Positions 1 to 6,846 of a stretch of 54,913 nt of DNA are shown here, piece after piece. This DNA is from an uncultured Bacteroidales bacterium (GTDB lineage Bacteria > Bacteroidota > Bacteroidia > Bacteroidales > F082): positions 1 to 54,913 of the forward strand of contig CAJOEP010000015.1 of NCBI GenBank assembly GCA_905233445.1, given 5' to 3'. The notes below the pieces were generated by a model. The model had not been told where the DNA came from and did no database searches. It saw nothing but the letters and a program-made list of their open reading frames with translations. Within the stretch, counting starts at the first letter, position 1, and each line of letters starts with the position of its first letter. Position numbers and translations under genes: made by a program.

Positions 1-33
1 ATCGCTCCGTTGGCGGAAGCCTTGTACAAATAA
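1..33 (+). CDS. C-terminal end of an unidentified gene (5' truncated)
   Basis: The frame beginning at the first base reads IAPLAEALYK and stops at a TAA at 31-33. Only ten residues are visible, too few to assign a family. It lies on the same strand as the sirtuin gene that follows, about 70 bases upstream. In other bacteria SirTM/macrodomain operons also hold a GcvH-like protein, a lipoate ligase and flavin oxidoreductases, so one of these could precede it, but nothing here proves that. Confidence 0.35.
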   Translation: MAPLAEALYK

Positions 34-61
34 GGAAATCAATTTACTAACCAACAATAAA

Positions 62-94
62 CAAGTTGCTTCCGCGTTTTGTGAAAGCAACTTG
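62..94 (+). terminator. Perfect 10-bp hairpin just upstream of the sirtuin start
   Basis: CAAGTTGCTT (62-71) and AAGCAACTTG (85-94) are exact reverse complements around a 13-base loop, followed by CTTTCGTTTT and then the ATG at 105. It could be the terminator of the preceding gene, an attenuator, or a structure that hides the start region of the sirtuin gene. The trailing T run is interrupted, so a strong intrinsic terminator is not certain. Confidence 0.5.
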
Positions 95-104
95 CTTTCG
101 TTTT

Positions 105-944
105 ATGGAAACAGAAAAACTACATAAAGCCTTACTTGAAGCCGACGCCATCGTCATCGGCGCAGGCGCAGGCCTCTCCACCTCGGCTGGCTTCACCTAT
201 AATGGCGAACGCTTCCAAAAGTATTTTTCCGATTTTATCGAGAAATACGGCTTCACCGACATGTACACGGCGGGGTTCCATCAGTTCCCGACAGAGGAAG
301 AACATTGGGCCTATTGGAGCCGACATATTTACTACAATCGCTACGTGCCTGCTCCGAAACCCGTGTATGACAACCTGCTCAAACTCCTGAAAGACAAGGA
401 CTATTTCGTCATTACCACCAATGTCGATCACCAATTTCAAAAGGCAGGATTTGACAAACAAAGGCTGTTCTACACGCAAGGCGACTATGGGCTGTTCCAA
501 TGTGCGAAACCTTGTCACCAAAAGACCTACGACAATGAGGAAACCATTAGGAAAATGATTGCGTCGCAAAACGATATGAAAATCCCGACCGAATTGATTC
601 CCCATTGTCCCGTCTGCGGCGATTCCATGAAGGTCAACCTGCGTTCCGATGACACCTTTGTAGAGGACGAAGGCTGGCACAAGGCTGCACAGCGTTACCT
701 CGATTTCGTGAACGGCCACCAACACGGCAAGGTGCTCTATTGGGACCTCGGTATCGGGAGCAACACCCCGACCATCATCAAACTGCCTTTTATGCAGATG
801 ACCTACAAAAACCCCGAGGCGACCTACGCCACCATCAACCTCGGCGAGGCGTTCACGGTGGAACAAATCAAAAACAGGTCGATTGTGATTGACGGGGATA
901 TCGGGGAGGTGTTGGAAATATTGATTGCCCGTAGGGGCGAATAA
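105..944 (+). CDS. SirTM-type (class M) sirtuin, probable protein ADP-ribosyltransferase
   Basis: A 279-residue Sir2-fold protein. The NAD-binding motif GAGAGLSTSAGF is near residue 20 and the TTNVDHQF loop near 105. At the place of the catalytic histidine the protein reads YTQGDYG, so glutamine replaces the usual histidine. This is the mark of SirTM sirtuins, which in other bacteria ADP-ribosylate a lipoylated GcvH-like protein instead of deacetylating. Two cysteine pairs (CAKPC and CPVC) should bind zinc. The macrodomain partner follows 45 bases downstream, as in known SirTM operons. I chose the ATG at 105 because upstream in-frame starts lie inside a hairpin and add residues without family resemblance. 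The last residues (ARRGE) and stop codon lie inside a perfect 28-base palindrome. The lipoylated target and lipoate ligase are not visible in this window. Confidence 0.9.
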   Translation: METEKLHKALLEADAIVIGAGAGLSTSAGFTYNGERFQKYFSDFIEKYGFTDMYTAGFHQFPTEEEHWAYWSRHIYYNRYVPAPKPVYDNLLKLLKDKDYFVITTNVDHQFQKAGFDKQRLFYTQGDYGLFQCAKPCHQKTYDNEETIRKMIASQNDMKIPTELIPHCPVCGDSMKVNLRSDDTFVEDEGWHKAAQRYLDFVNGHQHGKVLYWDLGIGSNTPTIIKLPFMQMTYKNPEATYATINLGEAFTVEQIKNRSIVIDGDIGEVLEILIARRGE

Positions 945-958
945 TTATTCGCCCCTAC
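931..958. repeat. Perfect 28-bp palindrome, GTAG...CTAC type
   Basis: The sequence from 931 to 958 equals its own reverse complement (left half GTAGGGGCGAATAA). It spans the end of the sirtuin gene and provides its stop codon TAA at 942-944. It resembles in length and GTAG/CTAC ends the palindrome inside tsaB at 28777-28804. It may also act as a bidirectional terminator. Confidence 0.9.
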
Positions 959-989
959 CACATTCGTCCCAACAAAATAAAAAACATTG

Positions 990-1784
990 ATGATGAATCG
1001 TTTGGACTATTTGATAGAATATCTTCTGAAAGAAGACCCGCAATATTCCGAGATGGAGATTCCATCGGATTTGCAAGGCAAGCGTGACCTGTTCCGTGCC
1101 TTGCGCAATGTGCGTTGGCCAAAACCTATCAGCGAGGAATTCCTGCGTTTGCAGGACGAAGAATTACAGGCGCAACTGCTAGAAAAAGGTGTGGTTGAAT
1201 TGAATGATTGTAGAGATGGTGTGCACACCGTCTCTACCAACAAACAATTATTGGTTTGGCAAGGGGATATTACCCGTCTAAAGGTAGACGCCATCGTAAA
1301 CGCAGCCAACAGCCAGATGTTGGGCTGCTTCCATCCTTTGCACAAGTGCATCGACAATGCCATCCATTCCGCAGCGGGCGTACAATTGCGCGAGGAATGC
1401 TATCAAATGATGCAACAACAAGGTCACGAGGAACCAACTGGGCTGGCCAAAATCACCAAGGCCTACAACCTGCCCTGCAAATATGTCATCCATACTGTCG
1501 GACCCATCATCCCCAACGGCATCCCGACGGAATTCCAAAAGGAACAATTGGCCTCATGTTACCGCAGCATCATGTCTTGCGCCGATGAAAACCACCTTGA
1601 AAGCGTCGCTTTCTGCTGCATTTCCACGGGCGAGTTCCGATTCCCGAATCAGTTGGCCGCCGAAATTGCCGTGCAAACTATTAAAGACTACTTGACTACA
1701 CACTACGATAGCAGTATTAAACAATTGGTTTTCAATGTGTTTAAAGATGTTGACAAAGAGATTTATCAACAGATTTTAGGATAG
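990..1784 (+). CDS. Zinc-dependent macrodomain protein, ADP-ribosyl hydrolase partner of SirTM
   Basis: A 264-residue protein with a helical N-terminal part (about 1-85) and a macrodomain from about residue 90. GDITRLKVDAIVNAAN is the classic start of an ADP-ribose-binding macro fold. It is followed by LGCFHPLHKCID and NAIHSAAG, which contain the Cys/His residues that mark the zinc-containing macrodomains encoded with SirTM sirtuins. Members of this group remove the ADP-ribose that the SirTM enzyme adds, making the modification reversible. The gene follows the sirtuin by 45 bases on the same strand. Tandem ATGs at 990 and 993 leave the start uncertain by one codon. Confidence 0.9.
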   Translation: MMNRLDYLIEYLLKEDPQYSEMEIPSDLQGKRDLFRALRNVRWPKPISEEFLRLQDEELQAQLLEKGVVELNDCRDGVHTVSTNKQLLVWQGDITRLKVDAIVNAANSQMLGCFHPLHKCIDNAIHSAAGVQLREECYQMMQQQGHEEPTGLAKITKAYNLPCKYVIHTVGPIIPNGIPTEFQKEQLASCYRSIMSCADENHLESVAFCCISTGEFRFPNQLAAEIAVQTIKDYLTTHYDSSIKQLVFNVFKDVDKEIYQQILG

Positions 1785-1940
1785 AAATCCTCATCTCAGC
1801 CCAAAATTCGGATTTGGAGATTTTTTGTATCCTTGAAAAAAATGAGCCGGCAACGTTTTGGATATTCTTTCTGACAACATTGATTCTTTCTATTGTCGGA
1901 TTATAATATGTGGGATAAAATGCTATTGTTTTGAAAGAAA
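1785..1940. other. Intergenic spacer with a weak hairpin
   Basis: Between the macrodomain gene and the next promoter. CCAAA and TTTGG around 1801-1817 can pair, and a T run follows at about 1820-1826, which could be a weak terminator. I see no gene here. Confidence 0.3.
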
Positions 1941-1972
1941 TTTGTTTATAATTGAAATAGTTTATATCTTTG
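1941..1972 (+). promoter_or_regulatory. Bacteroidota-type promoter for the DUF1295 gene
   Basis: TTTG at 1941-1944 is followed after 20 bases by TATCTTTG at 1965-1972, a full match to the TTTG/TAnnTTTG promoter of this phylum. The start codon lies 21 bases downstream of the -7 element, giving a short leader. Confidence 0.75.
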
Positions 1973-1993
1973 CAGAGATAAATTATATACTAT

Positions 1994-2938
1994 ATGAAAA
2001 AGATGAATATCCCCCTCGTCGGGACTTTGATGGTGCTCTCGCTGGTAGTGTGCCCCATCCTGTATCTCCACATGGGCACTGCGTTCAACGAATCACAACT
2101 TGAAGTATTCAAACTTATCGGCATCATAGCAGGATGCAGCGCTTTGTTTTGCTTCATCGTGGGTGAACTCAGTGGCAACAACAGCCAGGTTGACAAAGTG
2201 TGGAGCATCCTTCCGTTTGTGTATTGCTGGATCATCGCCGTAAAAGGCGGGATGCATCCGCGACTGGTGGTGATGGCAGTGTTGGCGACACTTTGGGGCT
2301 TGCGCCTGTCATTCAACTTTGCCAGAAAAGGCGCCTACCGTCTCAAATTTTGGGAAGGGGAGGAAGACTACCGCTGGAAGATTCTGCGTGCCAACCCTAT
2401 GCTTAAAAACAGGGTGGTATGGATGCTTTTCGACCTCATATTTATCTCTGGCTATCAAAATGCCATCGTCCTCATGCTGACATTCCCCGCCTTGGTGTGT
2501 ATGGGCTCGACAGCACCTTTCGGTTGGATTGACGCCGTGGCGGCCGTCTTGATGTTTGGTTTCATCGTCTATGAGACTGTCGCCGACGAACAGCAGTGGG
2601 CGTTCCATTCAAAGAAATGGAAGATGCTCAACGCCGGACAGAAGCTCGAAGACCTTCCGGCACCTTACAACAAAGGTTTCAACACCATCGGACTATGGAA
2701 TGTGAGCCGTCATCCAAACTATCTGGCAGAGCAAAGCATCTGGGTCAGCCTTTATATCTTCTCCATCGGAGCTGGCATAGGCATCATCAACTGGAGCATG
2801 ATTGGCGCACTGCTTCTGATAGTGCTGTTCATAGCAAGCACCAGCCTCGCCGAGGAAATCAGCAGCAGTAAATATCCTGAATATCCCGACTATTGCAAAA
2901 AAGTGAACAAATACTTCCCCGGAAAGAAGTTCAGATAG
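1994..2938 (+). CDS. DUF1295 family membrane protein (steroid 5-alpha-reductase-like fold)
   Basis: A 314-residue protein with several hydrophobic helices (about 5-25, 35-55, 70-105, 140-200 and 240-280). The C-terminal part holds NVSRHPNYLAEQ near residue 238 and YPDYCKKVNKYFPGK at the end. This pattern is typical of DUF1295 and of the related 5-alpha-reductase/isoprenylcysteine methyltransferase superfamily, where the Arg-His-Pro-Asn-Tyr segment contributes to the cofactor site. The substrate is unknown and a redox or methyl-transfer role is only inferred from the superfamily. It has its own promoter. An alternative ATG lies three codons further in. Confidence 0.85.
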   Translation: MKKMNIPLVGTLMVLSLVVCPILYLHMGTAFNESQLEVFKLIGIIAGCSALFCFIVGELSGNNSQVDKVWSILPFVYCWIIAVKGGMHPRLVVMAVLATLWGLRLSFNFARKGAYRLKFWEGEEDYRWKILRANPMLKNRVVWMLFDLIFISGYQNAIVLMLTFPALVCMGSTAPFGWIDAVAAVLMFGFIVYETVADEQQWAFHSKKWKMLNAGQKLEDLPAPYNKGFNTIGLWNVSRHPNYLAEQSIWVSLYIFSIGAGIGIINWSMIGALLLIVLFIASTSLAEEISSSKYPEYPDYCKKVNKYFPGKKFR

Positions 2939-3010
2939 ACTCTAAATTCTTTCGTTTTAATCACATCTTTCTACAAAAATAAGATATTAACAATTTAAAC
3001 TATTACTATT

Positions 3011-3091
3011 ATGACTAAAGAAGAAGCATTAAAACAGTTCGCCTACATGGGCGCAGTATGGTTTGGAAACTTATTTATCGAGATGATGTAA
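3011..3091 (+). CDS. Possible 26-residue small protein
   Basis: The frame from ATG 3011 to TAA 3091 encodes a short peptide beginning MTKEEALKQFAYMGAVWFG and ending in LFIEMM: a charged amphipathic start and a hydrophobic end. It sits 12 bases upstream of the glutathione peroxidase gene on the same strand. It could be a real small protein, a translated leader of the peroxidase gene, or a remnant. No family is recognised. Confidence 0.35.
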   Translation: MTKEEALKQFAYMGAVWFGNLFIEMM

Positions 3092-3103
3092 TTGTTTTGT
3101 ATT

Positions 3104-3652
3104 ATGGCAACGATATATGACTTAAAAGCCCTGAACAACAAGGGCGAAGAGGTGGACATGGCACAATACCGTGGCAAAGTCCTCATGATTGTCAACACCG
3201 CCTCGAAATGCGGCTTCACTCCACAATATGACGGTTTGGAAGCCCTTTATCAGAAGTATAAAGAACAAGGTTTGGTAATCCTCGGCTTCCCATGCGACCA
3301 GTTCGCACATCAGGAACCGGGCAGCGACGAGGAAATCGCCGAGTTCTGCCGCCTCAACCATGGTGTGACATTCCCGCTGATGAAGAAGATTGACGTGTTC
3401 GGCGAGAACGCTCATCCTATCTTCACCTACCTCTGCACACAAGTACCTAATGAAGAAGTCCATGGCTTGAAAGACAAGGCCACAATGGCACTCGTCGACA
3501 GTCTGAGCCGCTCCGAAGGGCGTAAGGACGGTGAAATCCGCTGGAACTTCACCAAATTCCTCATCTCGAAAGACGGCAGCGTCATCAAACGTTTCGCGCC
3601 AGTGGCGGAACCGAAGGAAATGGATGCTGAAATTGCAACAATGTTGAAATAA
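3104..3652 (+). CDS. Glutathione peroxidase family thiol peroxidase
   Basis: A 182-residue thioredoxin-fold peroxidase. NTASKCGFT holds the peroxidatic cysteine in place of selenocysteine. GFPCDQFAHQEPGS contains the conserved Gln, and RWNFTKFLI gives the conserved Trp-Asn of the catalytic tetrad. The length matches bacterial BtuE/GPx-like enzymes, which reduce hydroperoxides, usually with thioredoxin. There is no signal peptide, so the enzyme should be cytoplasmic. The ATG at 3104 begins MATIYDLKA, the normal family start. The flavodoxin gene follows 11 bases after its stop, suggesting co-transcription in a redox group. Confidence 0.93.
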   Translation: MATIYDLKALNNKGEEVDMAQYRGKVLMIVNTASKCGFTPQYDGLEALYQKYKEQGLVILGFPCDQFAHQEPGSDEEIAEFCRLNHGVTFPLMKKIDVFGENAHPIFTYLCTQVPNEEVHGLKDKATMALVDSLSRSEGRKDGEIRWNFTKFLISKDGSVIKRFAPVAEPKEMDAEIATMLK

Positions 3653-3663
3653 AACACCATATC

Positions 3664-4185
3664 ATGAAAAAAATAGCATTAATCATTGTGGCACTGCTGA
3701 CGTTAAGTCTCGGTGTCTGCGCACAAAACAAACAACAAAAGGAGGACAAAGAAATGAAAAAGACCCTTATCGTTTACTTCTCAGCCACCGGCACCACCAA
3801 GGCCGCGGCCCAGAAACTCGCCAAAGAATTCAACGCCGACCTCTATGAGATCACGCCTGAACAACAGTATACCGCAGCCGACCTCGACTGGCGCGACAAA
3901 AACTCCCGCTCGACCATTGAGATGAAAGACAAATCATCGCGTCCGGCAATAAAAGGCCATTGTGACAATATCGCCGACTACGACGTGGTGTGGATAGGAT
4001 TTCCTGTTTGGTGGTACACCGCCCCGACCATCGTCAACACCTTCATCGAGGCTCACGACCTGAGCGGCAAGACCCTCAACGTCTTCGCCACCAGTGGCGG
4101 CAGCGACGTGAAGGGCTCATACAACGACCTGAAGAAAGCTTATCCGCAGTACAACTGGGGCGAAAGCAGGCTGATGAATAGGTAG
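3664..4185 (+). CDS. Flavodoxin (long-chain type) with N-terminal signal sequence
   Basis: A 173-residue protein. YFSATGTTKAAAQKLA after residue 37 is the FMN-phosphate loop, VWIGFPVWWY near 110 is the isoalloxazine-binding segment, and FATSGGSDVKGS near 140 is the second flavin loop. The first 21 residues (MKKIALIIVALLTLSLGVCA) form a signal peptide ending before QNK. An internal ATG at 3754 is preceded by AAAGGAGG at 3737-3744, a strong ribosome site rare in this phylum, so a cytoplasmic flavodoxin starting MKKTLIVYF may also be made. It lies 11 bases after the peroxidase gene and 10 bases before the lipoprotein gene. Confidence 0.88.
   Translation: MKKIALIIVALLTLSLGVCAQNKQQKEDKEMKKTLIVYFSATGTTKAAAQKLAKEFNADLYEITPEQQYTAADLDWRDKNSRSTIEMKDKSSRPAIKGHCDNIADYDVVWIGFPVWWYTAPTIVNTFIEAHDLSGKTLNVFATSGGSDVKGSYNDLKKAYPQYNWGESRLMNR
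3737..3756 (+). promoter_or_regulatory. Strong internal ribosome binding site in the flavodoxin gene
   Basis: AAAGGAGG at 3737-3744 lies nine bases before an in-frame ATG at 3754. Translation from here would skip the signal peptide and give a cytoplasmic flavodoxin of about 143 residues. Confidence 0.5.
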
Positions 4186-4195
4186 AAAGAGGCAA

Positions 4196-4906
4196 ATGAG
4201 AATTATTAAGGCGATATCAGTAGTAACGCTTGTAGTTGTGGTTTGCGTTGCGGCAGGATGCAAAAAAGAAAACAACGTGCCTAAACCCAGCCTTGATGAT
4301 ATGGATTATGTTGATTTGGGATTGCCTAGCGGCACTTTGTGGGCAAAATGTAATGTGGGAGCAAGCAGGCCTGAGGATGTGGGTGATTATTTCGCTTGGG
4401 GTGAGACCGAGACCAAGGACATATATGATTGGAAAAACTACAAATACAGCGCTGTCGAAGATAACATTTATAAATTAAATAAGTATTGTACCGATTCAAG
4501 TATGGGCTTCGATGGTTTTGTTGACAGTTTGACGGTGTTGGAGCCTGTTGACGACGCTGCATTTACAAATTTTGGTGCTGGTTGGCGTATGCCTACCGAA
4601 GCGGAGTATAACGAACTTTACCAAAACACGACTTTTGTTTGGACCACATTGAATGGCGTTGATGGAAGGCTTTTGACGGGCAGTAATGGAAACACTGTCT
4701 TTTTCCCGGCTACAGGTTTCCGCTTGGATGGTGAGTTGATATGCACCGGATTGGGCATTTATTGGTCGAGCTCTCTTCAGACAGAAAGTCAAGTGGCTGC
4801 CTGGAGCTTGCATTTCGATGATGTAAATTGTCATGTGTGCGGCACTTACGAGCGTAGCAGGGGACAATGTGTCAGGGCAGTGCGGAATATAAAACAAAAG
4901 TACTAA
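4196..4906 (+). CDS. Surface or periplasmic lipoprotein, FISUMP/DUF1566-like
   Basis: A 236-residue lipoprotein. The signal peptide ends in VCVAAGC with the lipidated Cys at residue 22, followed by KKEN, a charged stretch resembling the export signals of surface lipoproteins in this phylum. DLGLPSGTLWAKCNVGA, DYFAWGET, WRMPTEAEYNEL, FFPATGFR and YWSSS follow in the order seen in many secreted Bacteroidales proteins related to the Fibrobacter major-paralogous and DUF1566 domains, which adopt a C-type-lectin-like fold. The ligand is unknown. It starts 10 bases after the flavodoxin gene. No terminator was seen before the convergent tRNA-Cys. Confidence 0.8.
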   Translation: MRIIKAISVVTLVVVVCVAAGCKKENNVPKPSLDDMDYVDLGLPSGTLWAKCNVGASRPEDVGDYFAWGETETKDIYDWKNYKYSAVEDNIYKLNKYCTDSSMGFDGFVDSLTVLEPVDDAAFTNFGAGWRMPTEAEYNELYQNTTFVWTTLNGVDGRLLTGSNGNTVFFPATGFRLDGELICTGLGIYWSSSLQTESQVAAWSLHFDDVNCHVCGTYERSRGQCVRAVRNIKQKY

Positions 4907-4934
4907 CTAATTGATAGTCAGTACTTTAACCTTG

Positions 4935-5005
4935 AGGTACCAGACGGAATCGAACCGCCGTAAAAGGTTTTGCAGACCTTCGCCTAGCCACTCGGCCATG
5001 ATACC
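4935..5005 (-). tRNA. tRNA-Cys (anticodon GCA)
   Basis: Read on the minus strand, the 71 bases fold as a cloverleaf with a 7-bp acceptor stem (GGTATCA with TGGTACC, one G-U pair), a TTCGATT T loop, and anticodon GCA at 4971-4973. The discriminator base is U, as expected for tRNA-Cys. CCA is not encoded. Confidence 0.95.
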
Positions 5006-5019
5006 TTGTTTTCGGACTG

Positions 5020-5049
5020 CAAAAATATAACTTTTTTCAATACAAACAA
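5020..5049 (-). promoter_or_regulatory. Promoter of tRNA-Cys
   Basis: On the minus strand TTG (5047-5049) and TATTTTTG (5020-5027) are 19 bases apart, a good match to the Bacteroidota promoter, and the tRNA begins 14 bases downstream. Confidence 0.7.
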
Positions 5050-5063
5050 CCGATTTCGAAAAA

Positions 5064-5459
5064 TTATTTTTTCTGTCTGTCTTTGCGACCGTCAACCCAT
5101 ATCCACAAACGCCACATCAGCCAGCCCCACGCAAAGAAAAAAACGTAATAAATCCACTGCGGAATGGTGTTGTGATAAGCGTCCTCGTTGACAATCTCAT
5201 TGTATTGCTCTGTCGGGATGTCGGCGTAATAATATGCCCCAGCGCCGAAGTCATAGTCTTCAACTACGCCCTTGCGGTTCAACATAATATAAACTGCCAA
5301 AACCAAAGTGATTACCACCACAACGATGGTAATCACCTTGGTGACGCGAGATTTAGAGACACGAGACTTATAGACACGAGACGTGAGACTTTTTTCTTGT
5401 CCAATAGTCTCATGTCCCGCGTCCCATAGTCTCGCGTCTCTTAGTCTCATGTCTCGCAT
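5064..5459 (-). CDS. Small membrane protein of unknown function
   Basis: The conserved-looking part has a transmembrane helix (VITIVVVVITLVLAVYIML), the segment DYDFGAGAYYYADIPTEQY, and a second helix (IYYVFFFAWGWLMWRLWIWV) ending in basic residues. I do not recognise a named family. The start is unsure: the ATG at 5459, five bases after the stop of the exporter gene, would place the GAGAC repeat array inside the protein, encoding an Arg-rich N-terminus; a GTG at 5336 or ATG at 5285 would give a shorter protein. It probably shares a transcript with the upstream exporter. Confidence 0.6.
   Translation of the reverse strand: MRDMRLRDARLWDAGHETIGQEKSLTSRVYKSRVSKSRVTKVITIVVVVITLVLAVYIMLNRKGVVEDYDFGAGAYYYADIPTEQYNEIVNEDAYHNTIPQWIYYVFFFAWGWLMWRLWIWVDGRKDRQKK
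5342..5457. repeat. GAGAC-word inverted repeat array
   Basis: The left part (about 5343-5389) carries words such as ACGAGAC, ACGTGAGAC and TAGACACGAGAC, and the right part (about 5405-5457) carries the reverse complements GTCTCAT, GTCTCGC and GTCTCTTA. Words are spaced 7-8 bases apart and the two arms can form a long hairpin around TTTTTTCTTGTCC. It lies between the YeiH-like gene and the small membrane protein and may be partly translated. Confidence 0.9.
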
Positions 5460-5463
5460 CTTC

Positions 5464-6819
5464 TTACTTGAACAAATCGAGGTTCGGAACGTCAAACACT
5501 ACGCCAGAGAGCAGGAACCACACTGCAAACAATGTCAATGCGATGTTGAACAGCTGTCCGACAACGTAGAGCCACAGTACCTTGCCGCCCTGCATCTGCT
5601 TGGCTAACGTCTTAAAGTTGGTGTCCAAACCGATGCTTGTGAACGCCAAAACGAATGCCCAGTTCTTGTACTGGTCCAGGACGTTGTTGATGGCTTTAAC
5701 ACCTGAAACACCGCCAAAATCCATGCCTTTGGTGAGTGGCATGACGATGAACGATGCCACCAACGAAGCCACGAAGAAACCAATGATGAACTTCGGGAAA
5801 CGGTTCCAGATTTCGCCTGCACCCACCTTGCTGTCGCCGGTTTTGTCAACTTTCAAAGCAAAGAAAATAGCCACAAAGAATGCGATGAATCCAATAAGGA
5901 TGTTCTGAATCATCTTGACCATCGATGCCACCTGCTCAGCCTCTGGTCCGAGGGCGTTACCTGCCAAGACCACAGCGCCTGTCGAGTCGACAGTGCCGCC
6001 GATGAGTGCGCCGCCCATCATCTGGTTCATGCCAGCCCAACGGATAATCATAGGCTCAAAAACCATCATCAAAATGGTGAAGATGATAGAGATTGATATA
6101 GCCAATGAGAGGTCTTCTTTCTTTGCCTTTGCCGCTGCTCCTGTTGCAATTGCGGCTGATGTTCCACACACCGAAGTGGCCGATGCCAAAGTGATTACCA
6201 ATGGCTTGTTGCCGATTTTCAACACTTTTGTGCCAAACCACCACATGAAGATGATGACGATAGGCGTCACAACCCATGCGATGCCAAGGCCGTAAGGACC
6301 GAACTTCGCGATATTACTGAACAACACCGAGAATCCCATGATTACCAAGCCTGTCTTGATGTAAAACTCAGTCCTGATTGCAGGTTTCAGCCATTCTGGG
6401 GTGCCGACGGTGTTCGAAATCAACAAGCCGATGAGCAATGCCCAGAATGCCCACTCAAGGTAGCGGTTCAAGGTGAACTCAGCACTCACGAAACGCACGA
6501 TGATGGCTATCACAAACAACACTATGAAAGCAGGGATGAATTTCTTAACACTCTCGCCCTGAAGTTTGATACCTATAGTAAATAATATGCCTGTCACGAG
6601 CACTGTTACGATGAGCTTGCGCCAGAAAATCCATTTTCCCAATTGTTCTGCCAACGGCACAGCCTTCTTCACGCCTTCTTCACCGATAACCCAAGTGCTG
6701 AATTTGGCCGCCGAGAAGTCGAACCATCCGGTCAATACCGAAACACATGCTATCGCAATGACGATGAATCCGATCCACACCGCCAACCAGTCTTCTTTTT
6801 TCAATAAGTCTTTTGACAT
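5464..6819 (-). CDS. YeiH/UPF0324 family putative sulfate exporter
   Basis: A 451-residue polytopic membrane protein with about ten hydrophobic helices. NRYLEWAFWALLIGLLISN, KTGLVIMGFSVLF, LASATSVCGTSAAIATG and FVLAFTSIGLDTNFK match the order of conserved segments in the Cons_hypoth698 (PF03601) family, including the SVCGTSAA motif. Members are annotated as sulfate or anion exporters, but the substrate has rarely been tested. The start ATG at 6819 lies 27 bases after the stop of a porin gene, so porin and exporter may be co-transcribed, suggesting passage of a related solute through both membranes (inference). Confidence 0.9.
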   Translation of the reverse strand: MSKDLLKKEDWLAVWIGFIVIAIACVSVLTGWFDFSAAKFSTWVIGEEGVKKAVPLAEQLGKWIFWRKLIVTVLVTGILFTIGIKLQGESVKKFIPAFIVLFVIAIIVRFVSAEFTLNRYLEWAFWALLIGLLISNTVGTPEWLKPAIRTEFYIKTGLVIMGFSVLFSNIAKFGPYGLGIAWVVTPIVIIFMWWFGTKVLKIGNKPLVITLASATSVCGTSAAIATGAAAKAKKEDLSLAISISIIFTILMMVFEPMIIRWAGMNQMMGGALIGGTVDSTGAVVLAGNALGPEAEQVASMVKMIQNILIGFIAFFVAIFFALKVDKTGDSKVGAGEIWNRFPKFIIGFFVASLVASFIVMPLTKGMDFGGVSGVKAINNVLDQYKNWAFVLAFTSIGLDTNFKTLAKQMQGGKVLWLYVVGQLFNIALTLFAVWFLLSGVVFDVPNLDLFK

Positions 6820-6846
6820 AATTATCTGATATTTAATGATTTACAC

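Noticed and set aside
132..866. Long open frame on the minus strand opposite the sirtuin gene
   Set aside because: It is antisense to a gene with clear Sir2 motifs, its translation shows no domain, and no promoter precedes it.
2974..2981. Minus-strand promoter after the DUF1295 gene (TATTTTTG)
   Set aside because: There is no TTG at the proper distance and no minus-strand gene follows; a chance match in AT-rich DNA is more likely.
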